Shown here one piece after another: positions 14,601-22,512 of a stretch of 64,000 nucleotides of DNA. How positions within the stretch are numbered: position 1 is the stretch's first letter; the number at the start of each line of letters is the position of its first letter. The notes under the pieces are model-generated. The model was not told where the DNA came from. It worked only from the letters and a program-made list of their open reading frames with translations, and did not search any database. This DNA comes from Kitasatospora sp. MMS16-BH015 (lineage in GTDB: Bacteria > Actinomycetota > Actinomycetes > Streptomycetales > Streptomycetaceae). Location: contig NZ_CP025394.1 of NCBI RefSeq assembly GCF_002943525.1, forward strand, positions 6,463,001 through 6,527,000, in the 5' to 3' direction. The position numbers and the translations under genes are program-made.

Positions 14601-16202
14601 TCAGCCGTCCAGACCGTCCAGGCCGTCGAGGCCGAGCAGTCGTCCGAGCAGCGGCCGGAAGTGTTCGAAGGCCGGCGTGGGCGCTGCCGCGTCCTTCGCC
14701 AGATCGTCCCAACGCCGCACGGTGACGGCGTCCGCTGCGCCCGGCAGCGCCGCGAACTCCGCCGCCTCGGCCGGGCTCATCGGGCCGCCCTGGACCTGGA
14801 GGGTGTACTCGGAGGCCTCGGAGAGGCTTGCCCGGTACGTGGGCTCGACCGCGCAGAGGTAGCGTTTGGCGGCCACGTGCAGGCGGATCGGCTCGGTGAC
14901 CTCGGGGCCGAAGTGGTGGGCCAGCCAGTCGGCGCCGGTGTGGCTGTGGCGGTTGTCGGCGCCGCGCATCAACTCCAGCCCGCTGCCGCCGAAGTGGCCC
15001 ACGTCGTGCAGGAGGGAGGCGGCCACCAGGTGGTCGGGCGCCCCGGCCGCCTCGGCCAACGCCCCGGCCTGGAGCATGTGCTGGGCCATGGTGACCTCCT
15101 CGCCGAGGTACTCCCCGGCGCCCTCGCCGGCGAACAGCTCGGCCAGCGTGTCGAGTACGTCGAGTCGGCGTTCCAGCACGGCGAGCGTGCTGGTGAGCGA
15201 GTCGAGGTCGGCGTAGCAGCCCTGGAGGTGCCGTCCGCCGTCCCGCTCGAAGGCGGTGCGGGCGTGCAGCAGCCGGACGTTGTCGAAGATCAGGCAGTCG
15301 CCCGGCGCGAGGCGGAACTCCAGCCGCAGCTCGGGCCGCAGGGTGATCTCGGCGAACCGCCGGTACGCGGCGTAGAAGGCGTCCAACTCGGCGGCGCCGA
15401 GCCCGCGCAGGGTGCCGATCGAGCGGTTGTTGAACCGCACCTCGCGGATCCGCCCCAGCCCGTCCACCCCGATCAGCGGCACCTCGGCCCGCAGCTCCGC
15501 CTCCCGGTCCCGGAACTCGAACGGCACCGGCGTCCGGGTGAGCACCGCGAAGTCCGCGGGGGCTTCCTCGCGCAGCAGCGCCGCTGCCTGGAAGCCGTCC
15601 ACCAGGCCGGAGTCGCCGCCCTCGGCCTCGTTGCGCAGGCAGTGCAGCAGTTGGAGGGTGGGCACCGGGTCGCGGTAGGGGTTGTCGGTGTGCGGGGCGA
15701 TGGCCACGCTGGTGAAGGCCAGGTTGTTGGGCTGCGGCTCCACCCGCACGTCGAACAGCTCGCCGTAGTTGGTCTCCCGGACGAACCCGAAGCTCCGGGC
15801 CACCGCCAGTACCTGCCCCTCGACGGCCGGCACCCCGCGCAACACGGCGAATCCGGACCGCCGCACGGCCCCCAGCACCGCCACCCGCTCGGCCGGGTCC
15901 GCCAGGTAGGCCGACCAGTCGGCCTCGGGCAGCCCCCGCGCGAAGTCTGCGGCCGTCCAGCGGCGTTTGCCGCTCTCCGTCCGCCCGTCACCCGCCGCGG
16001 TCTGCTCGAACCACTCGGTGGCGTACCGGGAGCGGTGGCCGTCCGACCAGGTCACGGTGAGCTGTCCGTCGGCTTCGGCCTGTTCGGTGATCGCCAAGTC
16101 CGCGGGCAGGTCGGTGATCTGGAACAGCTTCTGGCCGGTGCGGGGGTCGCGGCACTCGGCGCACGGGCAGTTGTCGCGCAACCAGTACGGGGAGAGGGAC
16201 AT
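14601..16202 (-). CDS. Fused 2-oxoglutarate oxygenase and HD-domain diiron oxygenase (TmpA-TmpB / PhnY-PhnZ type)
   Basis: 533 residues. 1-70: zinc-binding N-domain of the gamma-butyrobetaine hydroxylase type (W-L-R-D-N-C12-P-C14-A-E-C17). 90-335: TauD-like oxygenase with H171-T-D173 and H313. 355-525: HD domain with Y365, E368, H375, H399-D400, H403, H421, H442, K446 and D499. Spacing from Y365 to H421 and from H442 to D499 equals that recalled for PhnZ; the H421-H442 step is three shorter. Such pairs hydroxylate a 2-aminoethyl- or 2-(trimethylamino)ethylphosphonate, then split the C-P bond to give glycine or betaine plus phosphate. AAGGAG sets ATG 16202, 41 bases below operator C. The C-terminus ends in three G-L-D repeats. 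Confidence 0.85.
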   Translation of the reverse strand: MSLSPYWLRDNCPCAECRDPRTGQKLFQITDLPADLAITEQAEADGQLTVTWSDGHRSRYATEWFEQTAAGDGRTESGKRRWTAADFARGLPEADWSAYLADPAERVAVLGAVRRSGFAVLRGVPAVEGQVLAVARSFGFVRETNYGELFDVRVEPQPNNLAFTSVAIAPHTDNPYRDPVPTLQLLHCLRNEAEGGDSGLVDGFQAAALLREEAPADFAVLTRTPVPFEFRDREAELRAEVPLIGVDGLGRIREVRFNNRSIGTLRGLGAAELDAFYAAYRRFAEITLRPELRLEFRLAPGDCLIFDNVRLLHARTAFERDGGRHLQGCYADLDSLTSTLAVLERRLDVLDTLAELFAGEGAGEYLGEEVTMAQHMLQAGALAEAAGAPDHLVAASLLHDVGHFGGSGLELMRGADNRHSHTGADWLAHHFGPEVTEPIRLHVAAKRYLCAVEPTYRASLSEASEYTLQVQGGPMSPAEAAEFAALPGAADAVTVRRWDDLAKDAAAPTPAFEHFRPLLGRLLGLDGLDGLDG

Positions 16203-16243
16203 CGAGGCTCCTTCGTGGCGGGGCAGCAGCTCAGTAGGCGTCC

Positions 16244-16261
16244 AAGTTGTACAGCCAGCTT
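16244..16261. promoter_or_regulatory. Candidate GntR operator, site C (oxygenase fusion)
   Basis: AAGTTGTACAGCCAGCTT; its reverse complement matches site B at 16 of 18 positions. It lies 42-59 bases upstream of the ATG, the same distance as site A from its gene. A single GTTCACC word on the minus strand at 16323-16329 is a weak PHO-box hint farther upstream. Confidence 0.68.
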
Positions 16262-16423
16262 GTTCAGACGGGTGACTTTTCCGGCCGGTGGTGAGCAGCA
16301 TCGATCGGCTGGTTGGCCGGCGGGTGAACAGGCGGCGACCGGGGCCCGGCGTAGGCTGACAGGAAGGGGATTCCGCAGGGTCGGCCGGTCTCGCGACCGG
16401 TCCTTCGAGTCGGGTGGTCCTTC

Positions 16424-17269
16424 GTGGCGGTGTTCCTGCTCGCGATCGGGTCGGCCTGCTGCCTCGGGCTGGGCTTCGTGCTCCAACAGCAGGCGGCCCA
16501 GCGTGCGCCGCGCTCCGACCTGCTGCACTGGCGACTGCTGCTCGACCTGGTGCGGATGCCCGAGTGGCTGTTCGGCACGCTCTTCACCACCGGCGGGCTG
16601 GTGCTCGGTGCGCTCGCGCTGGCCAACGGCGAGGTCTCGCTGGTCGAACCGCTGCTGGCCACCAACCTGCTCTTCGCGATGGCCCTCTCCCGGGTGATCA
16701 CCCGACAGTCCCTCGGCCGCTCCGGCTGGCTCGGGGTGGTGGTGCTCGGGCTCGGGGTGACGGCCTTCATCGTGGCCGGGCAGCCCCGGGCCGGCGGCGA
16801 GCAGGCCGGGGCGCTGCGCTACTGGCTGGTCTTCGGTGCGATCGCCGCCGCCGCGCTGCTGCTGGTCTCGGCGGCCCGCCGGCTGCCCCTGTTCGAGGAG
16901 GCCACCCTGCTCGCGCTGGCCGCCGGGCTGCTCTACGGACTCCAGGACGCGCTCACCCGGATCACGGCCGAACGCTTCGACCACGGCGGGATCTCCCACG
17001 CGTTGACCGGCTGGCAGCTGTACGGGGTGGTCGGGATCGGGGTGGTGGGGCTGCTGTTGGTACAGAGCGCCTTCGAGGCCGCGCCGCTCAAGATGTCGCT
17101 GCCCGCACTGACCGCCGCGCAGCCGATCGCGGGGATCGTCTGCGCGGTCGGGGTGCTCGGTGACCGGCTGCGGGTCACGCCCGGAGCGCTTGCCTGGGAG
17201 TCGGCGGGGTTGCTGGCGATCGTGGCGGGCGTGTTGGTGGTGGGGCGGCACCCGGCGATGCCGGCGTAG
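16424..17269 (+). CDS. DMT-superfamily (EamA/NIPA-like) membrane transporter
   Basis: 281 residues, eight to ten hydrophobic spans in two related halves, with G-F-V-L-Q-Q-Q-A near the N-terminus and E-P-L-L-A-T-N-L-L in TM3, the pattern of the actinobacterial DMT/NIPA-like group. A GTG start is used with a weak purine-rich stretch before it. It is divergent from the oxygenase fusion, sharing the region holding site C. The solute is unknown; export of a metabolite is one option, magnesium transport another. Confidence 0.75.
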   Translation: MAVFLLAIGSACCLGLGFVLQQQAAQRAPRSDLLHWRLLLDLVRMPEWLFGTLFTTGGLVLGALALANGEVSLVEPLLATNLLFAMALSRVITRQSLGRSGWLGVVVLGLGVTAFIVAGQPRAGGEQAGALRYWLVFGAIAAAALLLVSAARRLPLFEEATLLALAAGLLYGLQDALTRITAERFDHGGISHALTGWQLYGVVGIGVVGLLLVQSAFEAAPLKMSLPALTAAQPIAGIVCAVGVLGDRLRVTPGALAWESAGLLAIVAGVLVVGRHPAMPA

Positions 17270-17317
17270 GGGGACGGCTTTGGCTGTGTGCCTGGGGTTG
17301 GCGCCCGGCGGGGATAT

Positions 17318-17341
17318 AACAGTACTTATACAAGTGCTGTT
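17318..17341. promoter_or_regulatory. Imperfect 24-bp palindrome before the MarR gene
   Basis: Outer arms AACAG/CTGTT and inner ACTT/AAGT halves pair around a TATA-like centre, with two pairs of mismatches. It ends 12 bases before the MarR ATG, typical of an autoregulatory MarR operator. Confidence 0.65.
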
Positions 17342-17353
17342 AGAGTTCCGGGC

Positions 17354-17842
17354 ATGACGACCACCGATCCCACCCGCGAGAGCCTCTGGCGACCGCTACG
17401 CCTTCTCCAGGCGAGGATGGACTCCGACATCGGCCGGATCTACGCCGACCGGCAGATCGAGGGCCTCAAGCCGAGCTGGGTGATGGAGCTGCTCAGGCTC
17501 CACGCCGAGGGCCCGATGACCATCAAGGACCTGGCCGAGTCGGTCCGACGCACCCACTCCGCCCTCAGTCAGAAGGTCGCCGCGATGCGGGCGGCCGGCT
17601 GGGTCGAGGTCGCCGAGGGGGTGGACGCCCGCACCCGTACCGTCGGCCTCACCGATCGCGCCCGCAGCGTGGTCGACCAGCTGGCCGCCGAGTGGCGGGC
17701 CACCGAGGCCGCCCTCGCCGAGCTGGAGGCCGAGCTCCCGTACCCGCTCTCCAAGGTCGTCGTCGACATCGAGCAGGCCCTGGAGCGGCGCGGCTTCCAC
17801 GAGCGGATCGTGGCCAAGCTGATGGAGGCCGGGGAGGGATGA
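17354..17842 (+). CDS. MarR-family regulator
   Basis: 162 residues with the MarR winged helix: M-T-I-K-D-L-A-E-S-V-R-R-T-H-S-A-L-S-Q-K-V as helix-turn-helix and a D-A-R-T-R-T-V-G-L-T wing, framed by dimerisation helices. The ATG follows the palindrome at 17318-17341, its likely own operator. The MFS exporter gene begins 81 bases later on the same strand, so this is probably a ligand-responsive repressor of that transporter. Confidence 0.85.
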   Translation: MTTTDPTRESLWRPLRLLQARMDSDIGRIYADRQIEGLKPSWVMELLRLHAEGPMTIKDLAESVRRTHSALSQKVAAMRAAGWVEVAEGVDARTRTVGLTDRARSVVDQLAAEWRATEAALAELEAELPYPLSKVVVDIEQALERRGFHERIVAKLMEAGEG

Positions 17843-17923
17843 GCCGATTGCGGAGCCGGTTGCCGAGCCGGCTACGGGGGTCTGGTCGGGGGCCGGTCGC
17901 AGGGCTGGTCGCGGGATGGGGAA

Positions 17924-19177
17924 GTGCAGTTGCGCAGGGTGCTGATCGACGTCGAACCGCTGCGCGGCTGCCCGCCGTTCCGGCGGCTCTGGTTCGGTCG
18001 GAGCCTGTCGGCGCTGGGGAGCCAGCTCTCCTTCGTCGCGGTGCTGTTCCAGATCTGGCAGGCCACCGGCAGCACCGTGTGGGCCGGCGCCGTCGGGCTG
18101 GCCCAGGCCCTGCCGCTGGTGCTGCTCGGGTTGTTCGCCGGGGCGTTGGTCGACCGGGTGGACCGGCGGCGCTGCTATCTGTACGGGACGGGTGGACAGG
18201 CCCTCTGCGCGGGGTTGCTCGCCTGGCAGGGCCTGGTCGCGCCGCTGCCGCCGGCCGGGGTGCTCGGGCTGCTCGCCGCCCAGTCCTGCTGCGCGGCGCT
18301 GAGCGGCCCGGCGGCGCGGGCCTTCGTACCGTTGCTGCTGCCCGCCCGGCAGCTCGCGGCGGGGCTGGCCCTGCAGCGGGTCGCGTTCCAGGGGGCGATG
18401 CTGTTTGGTCCTGCGCTCGGCGGTCTGGTGGTGGGTCGTTGGGGCGTCGGGGTCGGGTATCTGCTCGACGCGATCAGCTTCCTCGCCGCCCTCCACGGGG
18501 CCTACCGGCTACCGCAGTTGAGCTCGGGGGGGCGTCCGGCGCGTCCCGGGCAGGCCGGGCTGCGGGACGGGGTGGCCTTCCTGGCTCGGATGCCACTGGT
18601 CCGGGGCGCACTGCTGACCGATCTGGCGACCACCGTGCTCTCGATGCCGGTGAGCCTCTTCCCGGTGGTCAACTCCGAACGTTTCGGCGGGAGTCCGCGC
18701 ACGCTCGGGCTGTTCCTCACCGCGCTGGCCGTCGGCGGGGTGGCGGCCTCGCTCTGCTCCGGGGCGTTCACCCGGCTGCCGCGCCCCGGGCGGGTGATGC
18801 TGCTGGGTTCGGCGACCTGGGGCGTGTCCTTGCTGCTGTTCGGCCTGGCCGCCAACTCGCCTGTCGCATTGGCCTGTCTGGTGCTGGCGGGGGCGGCCGA
18901 CACGGTCGCCGTGGTGTCCCGGGGCACCGTCGTGCAGGCCAACACGCCGCCCGAGTACCTCGGCCGGATGGCCGCCGTCGAACAGATCGTCGGCCAGGCC
19001 GGTCCCGACCTCGGCAACCTGCGGGCGGGCGTGGTCGCCGGCGCGTCCTCGGCTGCGACGGCGCTGGTGAGCGGCGGGTTGCTCTGCCTGGCGGCGGTGG
19101 CGGCCGTGGCTGCCACCGGGCCGGAGCTGCGCGGGTCGGCCGCCTTCGTCCGTCGGGAGTCCTCGGCCGGAGCCTGA
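17924..19177 (+). CDS. MFS transporter (EntS-like exporter family)
   Basis: 417 residues with about twelve hydrophobic spans. The cytoplasmic loop D-R-V-D-R-R-R after TM2 and the N-terminal F-R-R-L-W-F-G-R-S-L-S-A-L-G-S segment are typical of the enterobactin-exporter-like MFS group. GTG 17924 follows GGGATGGGGAA. Downstream of the MarR gene and probably controlled by it. The substrate is unknown. Confidence 0.83.
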   Translation: MQLRRVLIDVEPLRGCPPFRRLWFGRSLSALGSQLSFVAVLFQIWQATGSTVWAGAVGLAQALPLVLLGLFAGALVDRVDRRRCYLYGTGGQALCAGLLAWQGLVAPLPPAGVLGLLAAQSCCAALSGPAARAFVPLLLPARQLAAGLALQRVAFQGAMLFGPALGGLVVGRWGVGVGYLLDAISFLAALHGAYRLPQLSSGGRPARPGQAGLRDGVAFLARMPLVRGALLTDLATTVLSMPVSLFPVVNSERFGGSPRTLGLFLTALAVGGVAASLCSGAFTRLPRPGRVMLLGSATWGVSLLLFGLAANSPVALACLVLAGAADTVAVVSRGTVVQANTPPEYLGRMAAVEQIVGQAGPDLGNLRAGVVAGASSAATALVSGGLLCLAAVAAVAATGPELRGSAAFVRRESSAGA

Positions 19178-19248
19178 GCGTCCGGGGTGCTGTGGGTGGG
19201 CCGAGCGTTCATTGGCCCAACTCCCCCGCTGTGCTTGCTCAGTACGGG

Positions 19249-19737
19249 TCAGTCCATGGTCGGCCAGTCCCAGCCGAGCTGGATGAACATGCCGAGGCGG
19301 TCGCTCACGGCGCGGATCTCGGCGATCCGGCCGTCCCGGACGGTGAAGATCCAGATCTGCTCCACGTCGCAGCGGCGGCCGGTCGGCTGCGGCATCCGGG
19401 CGTGGGCACCGGTGTGCACCCCGGTGACTCGCAGCCGGGCCACGACCTCCTCGCCCTCGGCGATCAACTGCTGGATGTGGAAGCCGTCTTCCTCGCCTTC
19501 CGTGCTGAACGCGGCGAGCTGGAGCCGGAAGCCTTCGATGGCGGCGCCGGGTGCGTCCTCCTCGCCGAAGATGACCTTGTTGTGGTCGATCACCCCGGGG
19601 GAGAGCAGCGGCACCCAGCGCTCGCCCGAGCGGTCGTTGAGGGCGGCGACGAACTCGCGGATGACGTTCTTGTTGGTGTCGAGGGTGGTGGTGTCGAGGG
19701 TGGTGATGGGCGCGGTGGCGAGTGCGGTGACGGACAT
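19249..19737 (-). CDS. SnoaL-like/NTF2-fold protein (ester cyclase family)
   Basis: 162 residues with the cone-shaped NTF2 fold pattern: N-K-N-V-I-R-E-F-V-A-A-L-N, a helix with P-G-A-A-I-E-G-F, and C-terminal strands with V-E-Q-I-W-I-F-T-V-R-D-G-R-I-A-E-I. SnoaL relatives cyclise polyketides, but many act as small hydrolases or are of unknown function. A GGGGGAA box precedes the ATG. Divergent from a TetR gene with paired operator-like repeats between, so probably its regulated target. Confidence 0.75.
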   Translation of the reverse strand: MSVTALATAPITTLDTTTLDTNKNVIREFVAALNDRSGERWVPLLSPGVIDHNKVIFGEEDAPGAAIEGFRLQLAAFSTEGEEDGFHIQQLIAEGEEVVARLRVTGVHTGAHARMPQPTGRRCDVEQIWIFTVRDGRIAEIRAVSDRLGMFIQLGWDWPTMD

Positions 19738-19761
19738 CTGTGGTTCCCCCGTGTCGGTGTT

Positions 19762-19815
19762 TTTCTTACACAGTAAGTTTCGCTGGCGATGAGTCTTCTC
19801 TTATCGTGTAAGAAA
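19762..19815. promoter_or_regulatory. Paired TetR-type operators
   Basis: Two short palindromes, CTTACACAGTAAG (19765-19777) and CTTATCGTGTAAG (19800-19812), lie 35 bases apart. The outer 10-mers TTTCTTACAC (19762-19771) and GTGTAAGAAA (19806-19815) are exact inverted copies. They sit between the SnoaL-like and TetR genes. Confidence 0.72.
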
Positions 19816-19876
19816 GTCAAGGTCCGGTGGGGACGCGCGGGAACGCGGTCGAGCGCGGGGCGAGAGGGAGTGGAGC

Positions 19877-20539
19877 ATGGCGGCACGGCAGCCGGCCCGG
19901 CGCGGGCGGGGCGAGCGGGCGGGGCTGAGCAGGCAGCAGGTCCTCGACGCGGCGCTCGAGCTGGTCGACCGGAGCGGGCTGAAGGCGCTGACCATGCGCT
20001 CGCTCGGCGAGGAGCTCGGGGTCGAGGCGATGACCCTGTACCACTACGTGCCGAACAAGGACGCCCTCCTGGACGGCCTGGTGGAGCAGGTCTTCACGAC
20101 GGCCTCCCCGGCGATGGACGGCTCGGCAGACTGGCGCACGGCCCTGCACGCGTACGCCACCGCCCTGCGGGCCGGGCTGCTACGCCATGCGGCCCTCCTC
20201 CCGCTGGCCGCCTCCCGCCCGGCCGTCACCCCGGCCACCCTGGACGAGGTGGAGGCCGGCCTGCGGCTGCTGACGGCGAGCGGCTTCTCACTCGATCGGG
20301 CGCTCCATGTGCTCAACTCGCTTGCCGTGTTCGTGATCGGCCATGCCACGGCCGAGGCCCGGATCGTGGTGGCCCCGGACGAGGCGGGTGGCGCCGACTG
20401 GCTGGCCACCCTCGCCGCGGACCGGTACCCCCTGCTGATCCGCGCGGCCCGCGAGGGCGTCGGGGTGGACGACGGCGAACGGTTCGCCTTCGCGCTGGAC
20501 GCCCTGCTGCTCGGGTTCGAGGCCCTGCGGACCGCCTGA
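19877..20539 (+). CDS. TetR/AcrR-family regulator with tetracycline-repressor-like C-domain
   Basis: 220 residues. N-terminal helix-turn-helix (about 18-65) ends with the diagnostic T-L-Y-H-Y-V-P-N-K-D-A-L-L; the C-domain has the TetR_C pattern (L-D-E-V-E...G-F-S...A-L). ATG 19877 is preceded by GGGAGTGGAGC. It is divergent from the SnoaL-like gene and probably binds the CTTAC/GTAAG repeats between them. Confidence 0.85.
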   Translation: MAARQPARRGRGERAGLSRQQVLDAALELVDRSGLKALTMRSLGEELGVEAMTLYHYVPNKDALLDGLVEQVFTTASPAMDGSADWRTALHAYATALRAGLLRHAALLPLAASRPAVTPATLDEVEAGLRLLTASGFSLDRALHVLNSLAVFVIGHATAEARIVVAPDEAGGADWLATLAADRYPLLIRAAREGVGVDDGERFAFALDALLLGFEALRTA

Positions 20540-20592
20540 ACGCCACCGCCCGGGCAAGGTGGGCACGCCCCGAAGATCGGGCCCGGGCGGGC

Positions 20593-21339
20593 TCACATCC
20601 GGGAGCGGAGCACGTCGACCTCGCAGCCCGGGGCGAAGGGGTCGAAGCCGTGCTCGGTCAGCCAGCGGACCACCAGCAGGCTGCGCAGGGACCACCAGGC
20701 GTGGATGACGTCGAGGTCGACGTCGGTGCCGTAGCCGGCGAGGAGGTCGTCGAGACGGTCCTCGTGGCCGAGGGTGAAGGTGGCGAGATCGTGGAGGGCG
20801 TCTCCCCGGCCGGCCTCGGACCAGTCGATGATGCCCGTGACCTCGTCGTTCTCGAGGAAGACGTGGGCGATCTGGAGGTCGCCGTGGGTGAAGGCCGGCG
20901 CCCAGGGGCGGAAGGCGGCCTCGGCGACCCGGCGGTTGCGGGCGACCAGGTCGGCGGGCAGGATGCCGTTCGCCACCAACAGGCCGCACTCCTGGTCGAG
21001 TTCGGCGGCCAGGGCGGCGGTGCTCCGGCCGGCTCGGCCGAGCCGTGGCGGCAGCGGGGCCTCGTGCAGGGTGCGGATGGCGGCGCCCGCCGCGGCCCAG
21101 GCCGCCGGCGAGCCGGTGGACGGACCACCGAGGCTGCCGAGGGTGGTCCCCGGGATCGCGGTGATCGCGAGTACGGGTGGTCGGCGCCAGAGCACCTTCG
21201 GGGTCGGGACCGGCGCGAGGGAGATCGCCTCGACCTCGGCGTCGATGCGGGCCCGATCGGGGTCCACCTTCAGGAACACCTCGCCGACGCGCAGGGTGGC
21301 GCGTTCGGAGTGGGCGACGATGACTTCGACCTCATCCAT
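20593..21339 (-). CDS. Aminoglycoside phosphotransferase (APH)-fold protein
   Basis: 248 residues with the kinase-like APH core: F-T-H152-G-D154 catalytic loop and I-D172-W metal site. The usual asparagine after the loop is replaced by H159, a variant I recall from actinobacterial members. G-T-T-L-G-S-L and A-A-I-R-T-L-H-E lie upstream as in the N-lobe. No ribosome site is seen, but an ATACT box eight bases before the ATG suggests leaderless expression. Substrate unknown; resistance cannot be claimed from the fold. Confidence 0.72.
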   Translation of the reverse strand: MDEVEVIVAHSERATLRVGEVFLKVDPDRARIDAEVEAISLAPVPTPKVLWRRPPVLAITAIPGTTLGSLGGPSTGSPAAWAAAGAAIRTLHEAPLPPRLGRAGRSTAALAAELDQECGLLVANGILPADLVARNRRVAEAAFRPWAPAFTHGDLQIAHVFLENDEVTGIIDWSEAGRGDALHDLATFTLGHEDRLDDLLAGYGTDVDLDVIHAWWSLRSLLVVRWLTEHGFDPFAPGCEVDVLRSRM

Positions 21340-21427
21340 GGGCGACCAGTATCCCGGCGAGGGCTCCCGCCGTCGCCGGGTTTCTCACCTACGCGTTTCC
21401 CCGGCGGGGTGACGTCGCGAGGGTTCG

Positions 21428-21910
21428 TCAGGAGGCGTCCGGGGCCACCGGGTCCGGGAGCCGCTCGGTGTCGGCGCCGAAGGGGAGGAAGACGGTGCGG
21501 CCGGCGAGCAGCCAACTGCCCTCCGTTCTGCGGAAGATGTCCTCGTAGTGGCCGACGTTGGCGGGGAGCCGGGGCTCGATCATGCCGCCCGCGTAGCCGT
21601 CCACCCGGTACGTGGTCAGGTACGAGACGGCCCGCGCGGTGGTCTCGGATTCCACCGTGACCAGGATGTTCGTCATCAGGCGCCGCGACAGCCGGTCCGC
21701 CGGACGGGAGGCGAAGTAACGGCGCAGGGCCTCGCGCCCCTCGACGCGCCGGTCCCCGTGCGGCCAGTACCAGAAGCCGTCCGGGGTGAACAGCTCGGCC
21801 ACCGAGCCCGGTTCGCCGAGGTCGAGGCGGTGGATGAACTCCACGATGACGCGCTCGCAGGCGCGTTCCGCGAGCATTCGTTCGACCGGGGGCATGATCT
21901 CGTTCTCCAT
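21428..21910 (-). CDS. SnoaL-like polyketide cyclase / NTF2-fold protein
   Basis: 160 residues of the SnoaL_4 type: R-V-I-V-E-F-I-H-R-L-D, an L-F-T-P-D-G-F-W strand pair, G-R-E-A-L-R-R-Y-F helix, then V-G-H-Y-E-D-I-F and W-L-L-A-G-R-T-V-F-L strands. ATG 21910 has AAAGGAG five bases upstream and is preferred to an upstream in-frame codon. Members include hydroxylase-like small subunits and hypothetical proteins. No clustered partner enzyme is evident. Confidence 0.72.
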   Translation of the reverse strand: MENEIMPPVERMLAERACERVIVEFIHRLDLGEPGSVAELFTPDGFWYWPHGDRRVEGREALRRYFASRPADRLSRRLMTNILVTVESETTARAVSYLTTYRVDGYAGGMIEPRLPANVGHYEDIFRRTEGSWLLAGRTVFLPFGADTERLPDPVAPDAS

Positions 21911-21958
21911 GCTCCTTTGTATCAGCACCGCCCTGGTGCCGGGCGGCGGGCGCCGGGC

Positions 21959-22456
21959 TCAGTCGAGAACCAACCGCTGCCTGCCGTCGATGAGTTCGCG
22001 GACGGCGTCCAGGTGGCCGGCGTGGGTGGCGGTCTCGGTGAGGACGTGGAGGAGGACCTCGCGGAGGGTCTCGTAGCGCCAGCTGCCGAAGAAGTCGGGC
22101 CACCAGGCCGGGGCGGCGTCCAGGTCGGCACCGGACAGGAAGGCGTCGGCGAGTTCGGCCTCGGTACGGTAGCGGGCGAAGACCTCCTCGGCGCTGAGGG
22201 CCGGGGCCGGCTGCCACGCGTCCTGCTCGGCGCCGAGGATCTCCTCGATCGCGGACCGGTCGCCGGCCGCGACCGCTCGGAACCAGAACTTCTCGTCGTC
22301 CAGGGCGAGATGGTGGACCAGGCCGAGGCAGGTCCAGCCGGAGGGCAGCACCGGGCGGCGCAACGCCTCCTCGTCGAGGCCGGCCAGGATGTCCAGGACG
22401 TGCTTGCGCTTGCTGTTCAGGGCGGAGAGCAGGGCGGTCAGTTCGGTGTCAGCCAT
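21959..22456 (-). CDS. DinB-family (DUF664) metal-dependent protein
   Basis: 165 residues with the DinB four-helix pattern: L-S-A-L-N-S-K-R-K-H-V-L-D-I-L-A-G-L near the start, L-G-L-V-H-H-L in the second helix, and E-T-A-T-H-A-G-H-L-D in the last; the histidines are the usual metal ligands. In actinobacteria many DinB proteins are mycothiol-dependent transferases or isomerases. The substrate is unknown. Confidence 0.8.
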   Translation of the reverse strand: MADTELTALLSALNSKRKHVLDILAGLDEEALRRPVLPSGWTCLGLVHHLALDDEKFWFRAVAAGDRSAIEEILGAEQDAWQPAPALSAEEVFARYRTEAELADAFLSGADLDAAPAWWPDFFGSWRYETLREVLLHVLTETATHAGHLDAVRELIDGRQRLVLD

Positions 22457-22512
22457 GGCACGGGACGGTAGTTCGGCCCACTGACAGCCTGACCGGCCCG
22501 GGAGTAGCGGAG

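Noticed and set aside
2658..16261. Phosphonate biosynthesis cluster
   Set aside because: No PEP mutase-like or phosphonopyruvate decarboxylase-like gene is present; the genes are for transport and cleavage.
16319..16340. PHO box upstream of the oxygenase fusion
   Set aside because: Only one good GTTCACC unit; the neighbouring 11-mers do not repeat it.
20593..21339. Antibiotic-resistance aminoglycoside phosphotransferase
   Set aside because: The APH fold is shared by many kinases; the active-site variant and context give no support for resistance.
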